Shown one piece after another: positions 25,444 to 36,683 of a stretch of 64,000 bases of DNA (the first letter of the stretch is position 1; each line of letters opens with the position of its first letter). The notes beneath the pieces were generated by a model that saw only the letters and a program-made list of their open reading frames with translations, did not search any database and was not told the DNA's origin. The position numbers and the translations under genes were made by a program. Origin of the DNA: Macrobrachium rosenbergii (Eukaryota > Arthropoda > Malacostraca > Decapoda > Palaemonidae); contig NC_089782.1 in NCBI RefSeq assembly GCF_040412425.1, forward strand, positions 22,185,622 to 22,249,621. The letters run 5' to 3'.

Positions 25444-25732
25444 CTTTTTATCAGGAAAAAATTATTGTTTACTCGATCTTTATGCCAATTCACATTGAAA
25501 AATTTGATATAAAAATTAAATTAACATTAGATTTATAAAGGAAAATTGACTGTAGTGGGGAGCTTTTCGCTTTCATGCTTGCAAACTGTTAAGGAAAAAG
25601 TAGCGGATGTGAGGGCCATAGCATCCTTTTCCCACGAAAAACCTCTTTTCGCTGTTCTAACGGCCCTTCCACCCCGCAAATACTTTTACCATTGGTAGAA
25701 ATGGTAGCTTTTGGGTATAGAGCTCTTCTCCT
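25443..25732. other. unique sequence, no gene seen
   Basis: AT-rich at the left, becoming C-rich toward the following block. Confidence 0.5.
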
Positions 25733-26127
25733 AACCCCCTCCCCAACCACCACCACCACCAGTTCCCTCCCCAAATCTATCTCCTCCCCTCCCCTCACCA
25801 GCTCAAAACCTTCCATTCTCTGACGCTCACTCCACCTCTTCTTCTTCCCCACACTCCCTCCACCTCCACCGCCACCTTCACCTCTCCTTCCCCAACACCA
25901 ACACTACCCCTCCACCTCCCCCTACACCACAACTCTGCCCCTTCCCTTCCCCCATCGATCACACACCACCACTTCCACAACAAGCACAACCACACCTCCC
26001 CTCCTTCCCCAACGCCACCACCGCTTCCCCAACACTACCATCAGCCTTCCCCATCCATCCCCAACATCCCCATCCCCAATATCCCCATCCCCACCACTCC
26101 CCCACCCCCACAACCACCCCCTTTTCC
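25733..26127 (+). repeat. C-rich, nearly G-free low-complexity block
   Basis: About 400 bp of CCACC/CCCCA/CTCC words has very few Gs. It includes (CCA)n near 25748-25762 and a 15-bp unit (AACATCCCCATCCCC) duplicated with one change at 26062-26091. The minus strand is correspondingly G-rich and Val/Gly-coding, which explains several long Gly/Val/Trp frames there. Confidence 0.85.
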
Positions 26128-26351
26128 CTGGCATGTTGCTCTTCCAGCGGGAGGGTTTCGGGGGGCCTGTTTTTCTGCAGAGGCACCGCCTCAAAGGAGT
26201 GCCACCGGTGCCCCGCATTTCCTCGTGCTAACACAACACTAACAGCTTTACACTGCGTGACCGACGCGCGCGCATTCAACTTCCACCTGTTTTTAAACCC
26301 TCTTTTTATTTTCATATTGTTTTCTAACGCATCCTCTCGCTCGCTCTCTCT

Positions 26352-26387
<36 letters not shown>

Positions 26388-26689
26388 TATTTACTCTAAC
26401 TATCTTCCTCCTCCCCTTCCTTCCTGCCCTCATGAGGTTGCTGCCTTAGTAATTTGTTCAGGATTAACTTTCAGGGGAATTCTCAACGCGTTTTCTGTTA
26501 CAAAAGATATTTATTTAATTGTATTTCCATCAGTTGAGTAACGTAAAACCATGTAGCACTGGATGAATTAAGCGGAGCCCACCAATGCCCGAGTCTCAGC
26601 AGGATAACAGGAAAGGAAGTTAAGCATCCCCCGCTTTGATTTTTCAGATTTTTTTCGGCGTTCCCCCTTCATGCCCCCCTTTTTTCCGT
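26128..26689 (+). other. unique sequence with one (CT)n
   Basis: Contains (CT)15 at 26352-26382. A 94-codon + frame (26257-26541) crosses it and is unsupported. Confidence 0.5.
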
Positions 26690-27650
26690 CGTCTTCTTTT
26701 GTAACTTTAGAAGCCAGTTACACTGGACCGACCAATGACGGTGCCTCATACATCCGCCGAGGCTGCCAGAGCGCAGAGGCGCGACTTTCTTATTTTCGCT
26801 CTCGTTTCCTTCTTATTGGATTCTCGCTCTTCTCGTTTCGCCTTTGGTTCGCAAACGTTGCTCGTTGGATGGGGCGCGATGCCCTCCGTCCAAAGAGCAG
26901 CTGATGACCTCGACGCCTGCCGCTGCCGACATGAAAGCCGTCGACTTCTACTCTCGTCGAACGAGTGTCAAGCGCTGTTTTGTTGCGAGAGCATGGCTCT
27001 ATGGACAGAGAAAGTGAATAGACGTTTGTGTCCACAGAAGATAGGTTCGTGTTCGTTGGTGGGAGGAGTAGGAGGAGTAGGGGGAGGTCGGTAGGAGGGA
27101 TCCAGGGGGCGGGGTGAGATGGCAACGGGCTGCATGGCAGAACCTGGCAACATTCGGCGCCAGAGCATAGGCACCACCCTCGGGTCCCCGTGATTCTCCC
27201 ATGGCCCAGTGCAAAACTCCTTCTCCTGGACGGGTGAAGCGTCTTTTTGACTTAAAGATCCTGTGCGCGCGTGTGTGTCTCTGTGGCGGTGGTGGTGGTG
27301 GTGGTAGAGAGAGAGAAAGAGAAAAAGAGAGGGAGAAAGAGAGAGGCACACACTCTCTCGTCCAGAGAATATTCTTCCTCCTTCAGTATATTATCCGGTA
27401 CTCTCCTCTCTCACTCCGTCCGGACGCGTTCCGAATTCGAATTGCCCTCCGTTCAGTGGCGAACTGTCCCGTTGCCATCAAACATTGTGGACGGACGCGA
27501 TGCATTCTGAAAACTGATGGAAGACCGCATTTGCTGAAATGCCGTTCGTTGTTTGATAAGAATTAGGTGATCTGCGGCTGACATCGGACCTTTGTTTGCT
27601 CAGTGTCAACTTCGTGTTTGTTTTTGAACTAAAAGACAGCGAACAAGGTG
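26690..27650 (+). promoter_or_regulatory. CpG- and CCAAT-rich segment, possible promoter or 5' exon
   Basis: This ~0.95-kb stretch is richer in G+C and CpG than its neighbours. It has CCAAT at 26731 with ATTGG strings near 26816 and 26866 (GTTGG), TCAGT initiator-like strings near 27383, 27453 and 27600, and AACAAG|GTGAAT near 27646 as a possible donor. Open frames at 26735-27094 (+, 119 codons) and 27201-27566 (+, 121 codons) run through it; the second crosses (GGT)n and (GA)n at 27289-27346. No protein family was recognised. Confidence 0.25.
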
Positions 27651-27667
27651 AATTTTTATGAACAGTT

Positions 27668-27725
27668 ACTCCTCCTCCTCCTCCTCCTTCTCCTCCTCTT
27701 CCTCCTCCTCCTCCCCCTCCCTCCT
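27668..27725 (+). repeat. (TCC)n tract
   Basis: About 19 TCC/TTC units. Confidence 0.94.
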
Positions 27726-28330
<605 letters not shown>

Positions 28331-28526
28331 CGAAAGTATATGCGTATTTGTATATATGTATGTATGTGTGTGTGTGGATGTGTATGCACATACATTATGT
28401 ATCTAGACATTAATATCGCATACACACGCATGCACGTATACCAACCACACGTGAATTACATCGGGTGAGGGATCTTGAAGTGAAAAACATTTTCGCAGAA
28501 ACTTGACATTTATTGTCGATTTTCAG

Positions 28527-28698
28527 TCCAGGTTTATTCTTCGTCACCTTCTATTCTGTTCCATTCTTCGGAGATCCCTTCTCCTCCTTTCAACTGGCGA
28601 GAGGAAGGATCCTGTCGAACCAGGAGATTCGTCACCTGCTTGCAATCAATCTTGGGCGCTGCTTGAGTTCTCTTGCACCGTCATCAGAGAGTCGTTAA
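28527..28698 (+). CDS. possible exon, two overlapping open frames (hypothetical)
   Basis: TTGTCGATTTTCAG (to 28526) resembles a 3' splice site. Downstream two frames stay open. One ends at 28698 and includes FQLARGRILSNQEIRHLLAI; the other ends at 28712 and includes STGERKDPVEPGDSSPACNQ. Neither contains microsatellite-derived residues. The segment is unique and GC-balanced compared with its AT-rich surroundings. No family was recognised and the frame cannot be chosen by eye. Confidence 0.12.
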
Positions 28699-28712
28699 GA
28701 AAGAAGTATTAA

Positions 28713-29221
28713 CATTTAAGTAAACAAGTAGACGACTCGTTTTATTTCTTCTTCTTCTCCTCCTCTCTCTCTCGATTTTCTCTATTTTGTGTCTTCTCGT
28801 CTTATCCCTTAAGCCTTTCCGCTTAGCATATCGGCGGCAAAGCGAATATTAATCATTTTTTCTTTATTGTTACTATTATTGTTATTAGTTCAGTTGTGCT
28901 CCATTCACTCTCTCTCTCTACTCAAGCCCTTCATTAATTCCTTCAAGTAAGAAAAAGAAGAAGACGACCTTTAGTGATCAAAGGAATCAATGTTCTGAGA
29001 ATCATTACCTGGCCTTTCTGTTTTCTTTCTTTCTCTCTCTCTTTCTTCCTACCTTCCTTTCAATTCTCTTTCTTTTTTTTTTCTTTTATATCGGTGTCGG
29101 TTACGTTTGCTGACAGACAGGTTGCAGCAATGGGCTTGCGTCGTTTGATGGGCAGTGTGTGACAGCCCCATCACGATTTTAGGGGATAGTTCACGTTTCC
29201 CCCATCCTACAGTTCCCCCTG

Positions 29222-29224
<3 letters not shown>
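28713..29224. other. unique sequence, pyrimidine-biased
   Basis: TTC/CTC-rich patches near 28748-28775 and 29025-29095. No supported gene. Confidence 0.45.
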
Positions 29225-29271
<47 letters not shown>

Positions 29272-29352
29272 GTATATCCCTCCTTGTGTTCCCCTTTCCT
29301 AGTCTCCCCTTTTGGCTAAAACTTCCTCTTATACCTTTCTTTCATTCTATCG

Positions 29353-29422
<70 letters not shown>

Positions 29423-29655
29423 CCCCAGCATCCGTTACACTCACACACACGTACAGTATCCTTTTCGTTATCACTCTTTTTCTTATGCATTTTTCTATCC
29501 CCTACCTTAAGTCTCCCTTCCATGTGTTATCAATAGGTAGAATTCTCCCCCTTCTCGTCCTTCCTCATTTATTCCTTTTTGCATTTCATCCTTCCCTCCT
29601 CTCTCTCTCTCTCTCTCTCTCCTTGATTCCCATTCTGCCTCCCTCCTTCCATCCC

Positions 29656-29714
<59 letters not shown>

Positions 29715-29781
29715 ATGAGGTTACAATTATACCCTATTTTTCCAGCCGTCCGTTAGCAAGTATGTATTTCAAAGGAAACTG

Positions 29782-29847
<66 letters not shown>

Positions 29848-29860
29848 CGTTAGCAAGTAT
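29225..29860 (+). repeat. cluster of five (CT)n arrays
   Basis: Arrays occupy 29225-29269, 29355-29420, 29598-29622, 29657-29711 and 29784-29844, separated by pyrimidine-biased sequence. GTCCGTTAGCAAGTAT occurs at 29748-29763 and again at 29845-29860, on either side of the last array, so that array lies within a small direct duplication. Confidence 0.9.
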
Positions 29861-30490
29861 TTATTACAAGCTATAAAAATAAAAGCAGTTAATTATTGTG
29901 CATAGTTACATTACTTTCAAGTCTAATTCTGACTCTTGTCCGTTCCTCTTCTTCTCGGACATGCCATGACTTTGCACGAATGAAGAGAAAAATCACATCT
30001 CTTTAATATTAATTTTCAAAGACCTGCAAATACTCTCAGTCTCCGTAACGATAGTCACACGCTAAGTGAGGGCAGAAAATAGAATTAAACAATTTTTATG
30101 GGATTTTTTTTTCAATAGTCTTTTACATCGACGTAGGTCAAAGATTATTTACCTCCTCCTGGTTTGGTTCTCCTGTGAAAATCTCATCTCTAACAGCATT
30201 CTGGAATGCGTTTTTCTTATGTTACAAGTCCGAATAACGTTCCAGTATTATGTGCAATTCACTTATAATAGCGTTAAATAATTATCATGCCTAAGGAATA
30301 CATTTACGGTTAATATTCTAAGCAGCAGCGATTGTGTTACTGTTATTATTTTGTTCTGTTGTAGAGCCAACTTTCTAATCTACTCTATACAGTCGGTTTT
30401 AAACCTACAGGCTATTTCTAAGTTACACTCAAACCAGTTGCGTCAAGAGTAAGTGATCTAGGATAAAACGCCTTAGCGACAATTGTATGA
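29861..30490. other. unique sequence, no gene seen
   Basis: AT-rich; a 71-codon + frame (30066-30281) without signals. Confidence 0.45.
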
Positions 30491-30512
30491 CCTTTCCTCT
30501 TATTCTTTGTAG

Positions 30513-30560
30513 CACTGGAGACGCTACTGTAGCCACGAGACGTTGTCCAGAGATTCCCCA
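30513..30560 (+). CDS. possible 48-nt micro-exon (hypothetical)
   Basis: A good pyrimidine tract and acceptor (CCTTTCCTCTTATTCTTTGTAG, 30491-30512) and a strong donor (CCA|GTAAGT, 30561) bracket 48 nt that are open in two frames (HWRRYCSHETLSRDSP, or TGDATVATRRCPEIP). The length is a multiple of three, so inclusion would not shift a frame. The pairing of two good splice signals is the only evidence. Confidence 0.15.
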
Positions 30561-30631
30561 GTAAGTCGTTAATCAGTCGCTATCAAGTCGTTCCCGCCGG
30601 AGTCCCTTCAGATTGATATCCGTTTTGTCGA

Positions 30632-30639
30632 TGACGTCA
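30632..30639. promoter_or_regulatory. perfect CRE palindrome
   Basis: TGACGTCA is the full cAMP-response element (CREB/ATF). It lies 70 bp downstream of the possible micro-exon donor. A single 8-mer of this kind is expected about once per 64 kb by chance. Confidence 0.2.
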
Positions 30640-31081
30640 TGAGATTCTTGCGCGTCACTGTTTGCGTAGGTACATCGATTGTGACTTCATGACATGATTA
30701 TGCACGGAACTGCTTGTCAAGGGAGAGTGTGTGTATTTGTAACCGGCGTTTTTGTTCGTCAAGGTAGCGGATTCATCTTCTTCTGTCCTTCACTTCATTT
30801 TCTTTTTTCTGTTTACACTGATTCTGACTCTTTTTTTTTATTTCATTTTCATTCCATGTATTTACCCTTTTTTCAGTTTGCTTTTATTTCTTGATGAAAG
30901 CATTTACAGAGGATTGTCCATCACTTTCGTTTTGTCTCTGTCTAACTTAAATGATTACGTTAGATGTATCTGAAATTTAAATTATGGCTTATTTTTCACG
31001 ACCTAAAATTATGATGATATTTTCCACAGAAGAATATTTTAGAAGGAATAGAACGTATTTTTATTTTATCACTAATTGTAA
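30640..31081. other. unique T-rich sequence, no gene seen
   Basis: Phe/Leu/Ser-rich open frames only. Confidence 0.5.
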
Positions 31082-31357
31082 TCATTTGCTTATCGTTGAT
31101 AAGAGACGTGATATTATCTCCTCTAAATAGTCTTCTTGCACGATCTCAGAATTATGTAGCATCGTTAGAATCTCTTCTCGGGCATTTTCAGACAAACAAA
31201 AATTCACTGCTCTCGTATTTTTCGTCGATCTTCGACCAAAAACCGCAAGTTTGCAACGCTTTAAACTTGAGATGCGCCCTGCAAACGGAGATTGCACTTC
31301 CGTGGCAGTTATTTTACCCAAAGTACAATCAGCAAGTTTTGGATTTCGACAGGGCAT
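31082..31357 (-). CDS. hypothetical 91-codon open frame
   Basis: This minus-strand frame has ATG at the high coordinate and TGA at 31082-31084. Its C-terminal third (SENAREEILTMLHNSEIVQE, then EEIISRLLSTISK) looks like an amphipathic helix and has a protein-like composition. The plus strand is also open across the same stretch (31096-31359), so at most one frame is real. No family was recognised. Confidence 0.12.
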   Translation of the reverse strand: MPCRNPKLADCTLGKITATEVQSPFAGRISSLKRCKLAVFGRRSTKNTRAVNFCLSENAREEILTMLHNSEIVQEDYLEEIISRLLSTISK

Positions 31358-31359
31358 AA

Positions 31360-31815
31360 ACTATAGGGTTTGATCATCCCAGTTTATACAAAGTCTGAAA
31401 CTGTTCACTCTTCATGTTTACTTGTAGTACCTTCCGATGCCCACAGACGACAAGTCTGAAACGAAATACTGTAGCCTCTTTCAAAGTCCCACGTCTCAAG
31501 ACTCTGGGCACTTTGGACGTTGCTGCTCCGATGGAGGTCGGCTGAAGGAAGAAAAGGAACCGCTCAAGTGTATGGTCGACTACAGACTAATGCAAGGTTT
31601 TGGGCAGCTGAAGTTTGGCAGGTGAATTGAGGACCAGTGGATAATTTTATGGGTTTCCAACCAACCAGAGGGTAGGGGCCAAAATGCCTTCCACGCCCTT
31701 GGCGGCACTTTATGGCTAACCCACCTATCCTGCCCATGACCCTGCGGCATTGCCCAATCCGACTGTGCCCATGCCCTCCCAGGTGGGCTGGTGCAGGCAT
31801 GCCCAGTGGGTACAG
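31360..31815. other. unique sequence rising in GC
   Basis: A 62-codon + frame (31437-31625) and overlapping frames on both strands from 31564; none recognised. Confidence 0.4.
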
Positions 31816-31873
31816 CCCCGCCCACACACCACCCACACCCCGCCCACATGCACTACCCAACACCCCGCCCACG
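31816..31873 (+). promoter_or_regulatory. three regularly spaced GC boxes
   Basis: CCCCGCCCAC occurs at 31816-31825, 31838-31847 and 31864-31873, 22 and 26 bp apart. This is the Sp/KLF binding motif on the minus strand (GTGGGCGGGG). It lies in a 600-bp GC-rich segment (31.7-32.3 kb) whose overlapping long frames on both strands reflect base composition. It could equally be a short GC-rich minisatellite. Confidence 0.35.
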
Positions 31874-32790
31874 TTTACCTCTTGGGGTCGCCTGCTGCAC
31901 CCGAGTCAAAATGGAGCGGTTTTTACGAACGGCCGCAGTCTGCCACCGCGAAAGGGACGGGCCGCACCCCGAGTGCACGCAAAAGTGCAATTCTTTGTTG
32001 CCGATTCTCGCGAGAAAGAGAGAAGGAAGACCTCCTTGCGGTCGGGCGCACTCCCTCCCACGCCCCTGCCATCCCGCCCTTCGCGCCCGAGAGTGTGGCC
32101 GTTTAAGGGTGGCCTGAAAGCCCATTGGCGATCGAGAAGGGAAAGAAAGGAGGGAAAGGGAGAAAAAAGTGAACATCCCGTTGGGATCGCCCGTGGAGAC
32201 TTAAAGGGTAATGTGGTCCGGCGAGTGCTCAACCAGCACTCCCTCGACCCTGTCTCTGGAAACTCTATCCCCTAGGCAGGATCCCCGACACACAAACACA
32301 CGCACGCACATACACTCGCAGGGCAGTCCCCATCCATCTACAGTGATGGAAAAGGGGGTGGGGGAGATAAAGGACAGTGGCATCTCTTTGCGACGAAAAG
32401 TCCTACCGTGTTTGTAGGAGTTTGCCAATGCTGCTTTTTTCCTGATCGGTCCTTTTGTTCGTAGGGCATCAGCATGGCTGCCACTGGAGCAATACCGCTG
32501 TAAAAGCTCGTGAGATGGTGAATGCAGTCGGTCTGGACTTTTCCATCTGGGTGCTTTGTGGAAGTGCTGGAAAAAGGCAGCAGCCAATTTTGTGTTGTTG
32601 TGTGACCAGATACCGCAGTGACAAGAAAGTCTGAGCGACGCTGAAGTTCAGGACGAGTGAACGTTTGTGGAAAACTAATCTATGGCTGTTTTGTTGTCCT
32701 CGTGAAATGTCTTCACAGGAACCTCTTTGAAGTAAATGGTTCTTCAGCCGAAGAATATCATTTATCTCTTCATAGCGCAGAACGATGTGT
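31874..32790. other. GC-rich then mixed unique sequence
   Basis: Long frames exist on both strands: 31712-32275 (+, 187 codons, Pro/Arg/Ser-rich) and 32201-32587 (-, 128 codons, starting MAAAFFQHFHKAPRWK). Mutual overlap and base composition argue that most are shadows. None was recognised. Confidence 0.35.
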
Positions 32791-33648
32791 TTTATGTTTG
32801 AATCACAGTTACTGACAAAGTATCTATTGAAGACTGTTTCACAAATAATTTAGTTATCAAATAACCGTCATTAGAAAAAAAATGGGAGAATAAAAATGTG
32901 TTTGAAATTAAAGTGTAGCGTGTGGACAATAGTATGATACAAGTGCCGATCTGATTTTTTTTGTTCCGTTTGTATAGGAAATGACTATTTGCATAAAAAG
33001 ATACTTCACATAAAAAAATACCTATTTTTTTTCGACTTTTTAACCGCGCTAATGTTGACAACTAGTTTTCGATTATATAGAATTTTAAACTGATTATATA
33101 TTACTTTAACTTATGCGCCACACGATGGCGTTAGTGCTGACATGTTGTTTATTATGCAAATATTTGATGTAAATGTAGACTTTGTATACAATTCATTTGT
33201 TTTTCCCGGGTAATTATACACACCTGCGATGGGCCACATTGATACCAATGATAGCTCTAATAATATTTAGAATTTTCTGTTGTTATTCATATTAAGATTT
33301 CTTTATTTATTATTCGTGTGGTACAAAAACGTCGGTTTTATCAGTATATTCATTTGCGATCCGTTAATTTTTTTTTACAATCTTATTCACATTATTTTCC
33401 TTTGTTAGTTGTAATTTATACGTTAAAAATAATATTTTATTTTTATTCAGTTTTGCTTCGGTTTCATGAAACAGAAACACCCATTGAAATGATTGCTGGA
33501 GAAAGGGCGTAACCCTCACGTTATGATCTCGTTATTCTTCTGAAGTTCCGCCGCCCTGTTCACCTTAAACTTTTGGGAGATGCTATGGAATTATTGCTCC
33601 TTTGGGTCTTATCATACCAAGATAAAGCTTATTAATATAAAAGAATAT
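32791..33648. other. AT-rich unique sequence, no gene seen
   Basis: Open frames of 64-89 codons, Phe/Ser/Ile-rich; no splice or promoter support. Confidence 0.45.
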
Positions 33649-33686
33649 GTATATATATATATATTTATAAATATGTATATTATATA

Positions 33687-33749
<63 letters not shown>

Positions 33750-33851
33750 CTAACTTCATTCATTAATAGAAATCTCTGTGTGTTACACCTATGCCATCTA
33801 TCCTCTTAATGAGATGGAGCGCGAAGGTCGCTGTTCCCCCTTCCTTTTCTG

Positions 33852-33891
<40 letters not shown>
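33649..33891 (+). repeat. (AT)n tract and (GA)18
   Basis: Degenerate then pure AT at 33649-33747, and GA at 33855-33891. Confidence 0.96.
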
Positions 33892-33894
<3 letters not shown>

Positions 33895-34029
33895 GAAGGG
33901 AGAGGGATTTTGTACCCTAGAGATGCAGCATCCGCATTGTTTAGCGAAACTTTGCAATTCTTTGAAAGACTGTAGGTCGACCAGGAGATGATTCGCCTCT
34001 TCATTAATTCCGTCTTTGGTTCAAAGACG

Positions 34030-34345
34030 CTCTGAGTTCATCCCAATTCTACTTCGGCGACATATCCCGGCAAGTCCCTTTTATCCCCTGCCCCAATTTG
34101 TCCCAGTTTCTTTCGCATCCAGCTCGACGACATCGCAGTTTATTTCCACATCCCGCTTAACGACGCGCCGTGTTATCTCTCACATCCCGCTTCAACAAAA
34201 ATTCCACGTCACCTCACATCTCATTTAACGTTCTGGTGTTTACCCCTTAACACACTCGACTTTATCCCATCGTCGACGTGCCAGTTGATACCATATCCCA
34301 CTCGACGGCACCCTAATTCGTCATATATCCCGTCAAGTCCCAAAA
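34030..34345 (+). repeat. degenerate minisatellite, core CACATCCCGCTTAACGAC
   Basis: Variants of the core occur near 34060, 34118, 34147, 34181, 34216, 34293 and 34324 (for example ATCCAGCTCGACGAC, CACATCCCGCTTCAAC, TATCCCACTCGACGGC). The first and last units share ATCCCG.CAAGTCCC. Spacing is irregular at roughly 30-75 bp. The array ends against an AT/GT tract at 34361. Confidence 0.6.
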
Positions 34346-34360
34346 CACTATAACACTATA

Positions 34361-34557
<197 letters not shown>

Positions 34558-34561
<4 letters not shown>

Positions 34562-35620
34562 TGACGACTATACAGTGAGGACGATAACTCTAAGGAGGCT
34601 TTATACCGCCCACTCCCTCCTTTCCTTTCTCTCATTCCACCCCCTCCCTCCCTCCCTCCCTTACTTCCAGACATTCTCCCGTAACCCCTTCCTTCGTGGA
34701 AATAAATTATGGCAATAAAGTTTTTAATCTGTTGGTTTTACGGACTAGGGAATAAAAACTTTGAACTTAATACGACTCCCTAGTGGGCGTCTGGATATTT
34801 TTTTATATGCATTCGACAAGTTAACCGTGATCCTTTTTATTTTATTTAGTTGTGTTTACAGTCATGTATAAAATTAATATGCAAGTATGTACGTAAAGCA
34901 AACTATGTGTAGTTGCCACCAAATAAGCTATACATGCAGTGCAAAAAAATACATACCTATCATAGGTGGAGATGAGTAGCAGCTCACCCAAAGTTGCCTT
35001 ATAAAACTGTATTGTTATTGCTGCAGTATAAAATCCGAGTATGCGTAAAATATGTATCCTGAATCCTACACAAACGCAAATGTATAATTTATCTTCCGAA
35101 GACTCCGTGCAAAAAGGATATACCTGCTCGTACGCGTGCGTGTAGGTACGCGTTCGCCTTCGTCCCCGGTTTTTCTCCTTATTAGTGTTATTTTCCATTT
35201 TTATTTTCCTTGGTCCGAGTGGCGTAAGTAAGGATAAAAGCATTCTGCATTTCCCCCCGCGAAGAGCGAATGAGGCAATGAATGAGTGAATGAATGAATG
35301 GAGGTGAAGAAAAGATGCTTCATTAACCCATCCTGTATTTCTCGCCGACAGTTCATTACACAGGGAAAAATCTGCGGTATTATTCTCCTCATCAGGGTCT
35401 TGTGGAGAAAATATGAATAATTCGACGCTATTTCGGATTTTGAAGATATATTAGGGAGGAATTTTTCTCACAATGATGATCAACACGGGCGTCCATTTGC
35501 ATATTCTGCATACCTGATTATTCATTTAGAATTTTTTTTATTAGACTTTCATCAAGGAGAAAATTGAGTGTGGATCTGTCACATTTTCTCCGTTTCCCTC
35601 CACTCCGATGGATATTGTAG

Positions 35621-35622
<2 letters not shown>
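34558..35622. other. unique sequence, no gene seen
   Basis: Pyrimidine patch at 34600-34665, GAATGAATG repeats at 35270-35302, and a 133-codon minus frame (34842-35243) of mixed composition without splice support. Confidence 0.4.
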
Positions 35623-35668
<46 letters not shown>

Positions 35669-35758
35669 CTTTCTCTCTGTCTTTATCTCTGTTTTACTCT
35701 TAGTAAAGGAGGCTTTCCGAAGAGAGTATTTCTCTAACTCTTTTAGTTTGATGAAGAT

Positions 35759-35834
<76 letters not shown>
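35623..35834. repeat. opposed (GA)n and (CT)n arrays
   Basis: GA at 35623-35664 and CT at 35760-35834, complementary over at least 42 bp with a 95-nt spacer. Confidence 0.96.
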
Positions 35835-35837
<3 letters not shown>

Positions 35838-36407
35838 AGGTATTTTGCTCTCCCAAGTTCGTTTCATAACGCGAAATGAACAAGAACTCTTTTTCATACA
35901 TAACAGGTTCGAACGTGTTTTATTTTGGATTTATTTGCGCCATACTTGATTTTTTTATCGAAGATTTTTGGCCTTTGTTTTTTTTATTAACCATACCTAT
36001 TTCTTTTCCATGTAGTTCAAACATGGGCTAGTTTTTCCTCACCTCTTTTCTTAATTTCTTCTAAACCCCCCTCTTTGTATTTTTGAGTTTGCATATTCGG
36101 TTTGCCTAGTTTCAATCTAACTCAAAATTGAACTGGGTCTATTCTGCTCGCTTGAGTTTTCATGGTAAGGCAAATTCCATTATCGAATGTATGACGTTGC
36201 ATATCTTCATAATGTTTCACTGCCATCATTATGTCCAAGGTTGTTACTGTCATCCACGCGAAAAGTGTTAATTTCACAACTGCTTTTAAGTAATTCTACC
36301 GCTGCTTCCCAAACCTTAATAATCATAAAATTAAAATAATAACTGCGTTATTATTTTAGGTTCGTGATTATCATTACTATGAACTACATTATTACTGTTA
36401 TGACCAA

Positions 36408-36409
<2 letters not shown>
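35835..36409. other. unique AT-rich sequence, no gene seen
   Basis: No open frame of interest; ATTATTA words increase toward the array at 36410. Confidence 0.5.

Positions 36410-36468
<59 letters not shown>
36410..36468 (+). repeat. (TTA)n microsatellite, left of inverted repeat
   Basis: About 19 perfect units. Confidence 0.97.
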
Positions 36469-36472
36469 GTTA

Positions 36473-36589
36473 AAGTCCTGTTAAATAGGGTGGCTGCATC
36501 GTAACAAGTTTTCTCAGTTTTCCTTAAAATTTAGAAGACTCAGTATGAAATTAACTTAAATGATGCAGCCATCCTATTTAACAAGACTT
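36473..36589. repeat. 28-bp inverted repeat around a 61-nt loop
   Basis: Left arm 36473-36500 and right arm 36562-36589 are reverse complements at 26 of 28 positions; the two exceptions are a C/A mismatch and a G/T wobble. The arms read ...CTGTTAAATAGGGTGGCTGC... and its complement. The unit sits between two (TTA)n arrays in the same orientation (36410-36468 and 36619-36683). It may be a fold-back element remnant or a structured transcript. Confidence 0.75.
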
Positions 36590-36617
36590 GTTTAAAGGAT
36601 GGCCTACTTCCTGCTTA

Positions 36618-36618
<1 letters not shown>

Positions 36619-36683
<65 letters not shown>
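36619..36683 (+). repeat. (TTA)n microsatellite, right of inverted repeat
   Basis: About 21 perfect units. Confidence 0.97.

Noticed and set aside
31712..32275. 187-codon frame with overlapping long frames on both strands
   Set aside because: Simultaneous openness in most frames reflects high GC and few stop triplets, not coding.
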